From Piscicola geometra (Eukaryota > Annelida > Clitellata > Hirudinida > Piscicolidae), in assembly GCA_943735955.1 (NCBI GenBank), contig OX030959.1, positions 7,102,719-7,166,718 on the forward strand: a stretch of DNA of 64,000 nt. Reading direction: 5' to 3'. The position numbers were made by a program, and so were the translations under genes. The notes below the pieces were generated by a model. It saw nothing but the letters and a program-made list of their open reading frames with translations. It did not search any database and was not told where the DNA came from. Numbering within the stretch: the stretch's first letter is position 1; the number at the start of each line of letters is the position of its first letter. Shown here piece by piece: positions 60,455 to 64,000 of the stretch.

Positions 60455-62690
60455 GGATGTAGGATAAAAAGCCTCTCGGAGAAAAAGCCTTCGGATAAAA
60501 TACCTTCTACAAAAAGCCTCCCGGAAAAAAAACCTCCTGGAGAAAAAGTCTCTTGGAGAAAAAGCCTCCTTGTTAATATTTTAGTATAAATAAAACGGAC
60601 GTTTTATATAAAAAACGGATTTTTTAAAAATAAATTCGTATCACAATTTTAAATAAATAAAACAAACTATATTTTTTTACAATTACATAATTAAAACGAA
60701 CTATAATTATAACTATAACGGACTTTTTTTTTTTAATAGATTTGTTTCACAATTTTAAATAAATAAAACGGACTATATTTATAAAAAAAACATAATTAAA
60801 ACGAACTTTAATTTATCAAATACAATAAAAATTATTGGTAAACGGATAAAAAGTCTTCAGGATAAAAAGTCTTCAGGATAAAAAGTCTTCAAGATAAAAA
60901 GTCTTCAGGATAAAAAGTCTTCAGAATAAAAAGTCTTCAAGATAAAAAGTCTTCAGGATAAAAAGTCTTCAGGATAAAAAGTCTTCAGGATAAAAAGTCT
61001 TCAGGATAAAAAGTCTTCAAGATAAAAAGTCTTCAGAATAAAAAGTCTTCAGGATAAAAAGTCTTCAGGATAAAAAGTCTTCAGGATAAAAAGTCTTCAG
61101 GATAAAAAGTCTTCAGGATAAAAAGTCTTCAGGATAAAAAGTCTTCAGGATAAAAAGTCTTCAGGATAAAAAGTCTTCAAGATAAAAAGTTTTAAGAATA
61201 AAAAGTCTTCAGGATAAAAAGTCTTTAGGATAAAAAGTTTTTAGAATTTTTTTTCATAAATTAAATTTTAAGGAAAAATACGTGAGTAACACGTTATCCT
61301 TAAAACTTAAAGAATAAAATGTGATATTTTTATCTAATTTTTGCTATAAGTTTTTCGTTCAATCTCGAAATATCATTTGAATAAATTTGACTTGGCTGTT
61401 GTTGTTTCATCACTTTAACCATAAGGAAATAATGTTTTAGAAAGAATACGTGATCCTTAAAACTAAAAGATTGGAATTTCATACTTTCATCTAATGTTTG
61501 CTCACTTTTTTTTCAGTCTGGAAATAGCATTTGAATAAATTTGACTGGGTTTTTGATTCCTCACTTTAATCATTAAGTTTTCTGCTGGTTCTCGATCGTG
61601 ATTATTTTTCCTTGAAAATTCATTTTTGAAGATTTTTTTCCTGGAGAATTTTTATCCTGAAGACTTTTTATCCTAAAGAATTTTTATCCTGAAGACATTT
61701 TTTTAAGGCTTTTTATCCTGAAGACGTTTTATCCTGAAAACTTTTTATCCTGAAGACTTTTTATTCTGAAGGTTTTTTATCCTAAAGACTTTTTATCTTG
61801 AAGACTTTTTATCCTGAAGACTTTCTATCCTGAAGACTTTTTATCTTGAAGACTTTTTATCCTGAAGATTTTTTATCCTGAAGACTTTTTATCCTGAAAA
61901 TTTTTTATACTGAAGACTTTTTATCCTGAAAACTTTTTATCCTGAATACTTTTTATTCTGAAGACTTTTTATCCTGAAGACTTTTTATCCTGAAGACTTT
62001 TTATCCTGAAGACTTTTTATCCTGAAGACTTTTTATCCTGAAGACTTTTTATCCTGAAGACTTTTTATCCTGGAAACTTTTTATTCTAAGACATTTTATT
62101 CTGAAGACTTTTTATCCTGAAGACTTTTTATCCTGAAGACTTTTTATCCTGAAGACTTTTTATCCTGAAGACTTTTTATCCTGAAGACTTTTTATCCTGA
62201 AGACTTTTTATCCTGGAAACTTTTTATTCTGAAGACATTTTATTCTGAAGGCTTTTTATCCTGAAAACTTTTTATCTTGAAGACTTTTTATCTTGAAAAC
62301 TTGTTATCATGAAGACTTTTTATCCTGAAGACTTTTCATCCTGAAGACTTTTTATCCGTTTACCAACAATTTGTATTGATTTTGATAAATCGTTTTAGGT
62401 ATGTATTTTTAAAAAATATAGTCCGTTTTATTTATTCAAAATTGTGAAACGAATCTATAAAAATCCTTTTTTTATATAAAAAGTCCGTTTTATTTATTTA
62501 AAATTGTGAAACGAATCTATAAAAATCCGTTTTTTATATTAAAAGTCCGTTTTATTCATACTAAAATATTAACAAGGAGACATTTTCTCCGAGAGGCTTT
62601 TTCTCCAGGAGGTTTTTTCTCCGGGAGGCTTTTTGTAGAAGGTATTTTATCCGAAGGCTTTTTCTCCGAGAGGCTTTTTGTCCGTTCCCC
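60455..62690. mobile_element. Foldback transposon with long tandem-repeat inverted arms
   Basis: The element of 2236 bp is an inverted repeat over most of its length. Outer arms (60455-60830; 62365-62690 inverted) start GG..., share GGAYAAAAAGCCTCTCGG and contain 16- to 17-bp units of the ggagaaaaagcctc type. They are followed by a conserved AT-rich stretch with ataaaacggac repeats. The inner arms are tandem arrays of aggataaaaagtcttc: about 25 units at 60845-61250 and about 44 inverted units at 61640-62355. A unique centre of roughly 370 bp (61255-61625) holds two diverged copies of a 150-bp segment and no coding frame. Exact 9-bp duplications AAAAATTAC flank the element (60446-60454 and 62691-62699). 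It is inserted in a LINE. The layout matches FB-type elements or long-TIR Mutator-like elements; with no transposase it must be non-autonomous. Confidence 0.92.
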
Positions 62691-62699
62691 AAAAATTAC

Positions 62700-63215
62700 A
62701 TGGACCATTTTTATCAAAAAATATAAGTTCAAATTTATATGATTCAATTTCAAAGACATAGAGCTTGACCAGTTTTCAATAGATAATAGACATGAAGATA
62801 TAGATGACAGTATTATAAGATTATATATCGAAGCTGACATATAACTGCGAATCGTCGGCATAGGATAGGGAGTTGAGAGAATGAGAGAAAATGATAGAAG
62901 ATAGTTCAGAGACGTATAGAATAAAGAACAAAGGTTCAAGAATAGAACCTTGAGGAACACCATATGAGTAAGTAGATGGGGTAGAGGTACAGTGATTTAA
63001 AGAAACATAAACAGATCTATTAGATAACTATGGTTTAATCCATAAAAACGAAGAATCATTAAGATTGAACCTTTTTTCGAGTATAAGTAGTAATAACGAG
63101 TGGTCAACAGTATCAAAAGCGGCAGAATAATCTAAGCAGACAAGTACACAACACTTTTTATAACCAAAGGCATAAATGAGGTCATTATAAAGTTTCAAGA
63201 GGAACAATTCACAGT
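62700..63215 (-). pseudogene. LINE reverse transcriptase fragment (L2/CR1 type), 5' half
   Basis: Minus-strand frames read LDYSAAFDTVDHSLLL, YGVPQGSILEPLFFILY and SYADDSQLYVSFD, which are the A box, B' box and catalytic YADD box, with an occasional stop. It continues at 60250-60454 beyond the inserted foldback element. Confidence 0.88.
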
Positions 63216-63568
63216 TATGATTTAAACTTTTATTATTATTTAAAGATTATCTTGAGACAAATTAAAGAACTTTTAAACAATTAAACCAATGAAGCGCTAG
63301 AATCTTTTTACTACAGCAGCTAACTTTTAACCCTTGAGTTAAAGATTTAAATTTTAAAAGTATGATGAGTAAGTTCGTATTTTTTTAACAGAATGTTTTT
63401 GTCACCTATTTTTTTTATTGAAAATGCTACATTATTAGTTTTCAGTAACATAAAAGCTGGGGTTTTTTGTATTGTCTTCATGATCAGATTCAATATTCTC
63501 ACCTTTGCAAATCCAAACTTTTCATACAACAGACTACTGAGCTACGGAATCTTGTAGAACACTGCATT
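63216..63568. other. Intergenic DNA upstream of CARNMT1
   Basis: AT-rich with no coding signal. The promoter or 5' UTR of the CARNMT1 homologue is expected here; no distinctive element is seen. Confidence 0.4.
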
Positions 63569-63851
63569 ATGACGTCAAGTAAGGAGATTGGTGATGATGT
63601 CATTGAGGAAGATGAGGAGAGGAGGCATTTCTTCAAAGTTCTGAGGACCTTCAAAGCTTACCGGTTAGGAGAATCCTATTTTGTATTAAATTTCATATCT
63701 TCATGATAATGATAATCTTCACATGCAATGTCAATTGATGATCTCCAGAACTCACTGTCTTCGGAGACTGGAGCTAATGCAGGCTCAGTACAACAGACTC
63801 TCAGCAGGACACAAGCACCTCCTTCCCGACCACCCTTCTTACTTTCATAAG
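63569..63851 (+). CDS. CARNMT1: Carnosine N-methyltransferase, 5' part (runs off the window)
   Basis: Two exons join in phase: 63569..63663 (ATG at 63569, donor CG|GTTAGG) and 63749..63851 (acceptor ctccag, donor AAG|GTACTA). They encode MTSSKEIGDDVIEEDEERRH, FFKVLRTFKAYR, then LRRLELMQAQYNRLSAGHKH and LLPDHPSYFHK. This matches the N-terminal helical region of CARNMT1/UPF0586, with its EEEERLEREHFWKIINAF and RTERQFRSLPANQQNLLPQF pattern. The family methylates carnosine to anserine, and related dipeptides, with S-adenosylmethionine. The methyltransferase core should lie beyond 64000. The N-terminus is shorter than in mammals, so an upstream exon is possible. Confidence 0.88.
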
Positions 63852-64000
63852 GTACTATCTCCTGTATGCAACATAGTGTCACTTTTCATCTTAGTTTTAA
63901 TTAAAGATTGCTTTAAACGTTGAAATATCTTTTATAAATAACTTACATACAAATCACCGTGAACTATCATATACCTAGTGTATATGATGCGGTGTTTGCG

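Overview
The window looks like nuclear DNA of an AT-rich invertebrate metazoan. Genes have many small exons with GT-AG and a few GC-AG introns. The conserved genes are animal ones: an intraflagellar-transport subunit, a secreted ADAM protease, a UEV protein and a UPF0489 protein. Intergenic DNA and introns are full of decayed LINEs, hAT and pogo-like DNA transposons, a SINE and long microsatellites. I cannot fix the phylum. All exon models were assembled by hand from homology, splice sites and codon phase; no search was run.

Layout. 1-5.1 kb holds no convincing gene. 5.1-8.9 kb (+) has a Gln/Ser-rich coding block and a single-pass membrane-protein exon that may belong to one gene. 9.6-13.5 kb (-) holds an unrecognised 121-aa gene, a ubiquitin-conjugating enzyme variant (UBE2V/MMS2-like, 139 aa, 4 exons) and a C5orf22/UPF0489 homologue (359 aa, 7 exons); the last two lie 188 bp apart. 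15.2-20.6 kb (-) is a complete-looking ADAM metalloprotease with an intact zinc site, with an antisense LINE fragment in one intron. 22.8-37.4 kb (-) is IFT140: 37 exons, 1410 codons, in phase throughout. Several of its introns are almost wholly microsatellite, minisatellite or LINE sequence. 43.5-56.0 kb (+) is an unrecognised 398-aa secreted, probably GPI-anchored protein in 10 exons, whose giant introns hold hAT, pogo-like, SINE and TTAA-flanked elements. 56.4-57.2 kb (-) is a secreted His/Lys/Asn-rich repeat protein with a Gly-rich tail. 58.8-59.9 kb (-) is a membrane protein with a poly-aspartate cytoplasmic tail. 63.6 kb to the edge (+) is the 5' end of carnosine N-methyltransferase.

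Mobile DNA. Three hAT-type insertions still have exact 8-bp target duplications (39458-41994, 21155-22145, 47307-48948). The most striking element is a 2.2-kb foldback transposon at 60455-62690. Its long inverted arms are made of about 16-bp tandem units, it is flanked by a 9-bp duplication, and it sits inside a LINE copy. A separate array of the same unit lies at 14566-14729. LINE-derived 3' tails scattered through the window share a hairpin kept by compensating base changes.

The host genes do not form one pathway. IFT140 implies motile or sensory cilia, and UBE2V implies K63-ubiquitin signalling. The ADAM, the putative GPI protein and the two membrane or secreted repeat proteins are surface or extracellular products.
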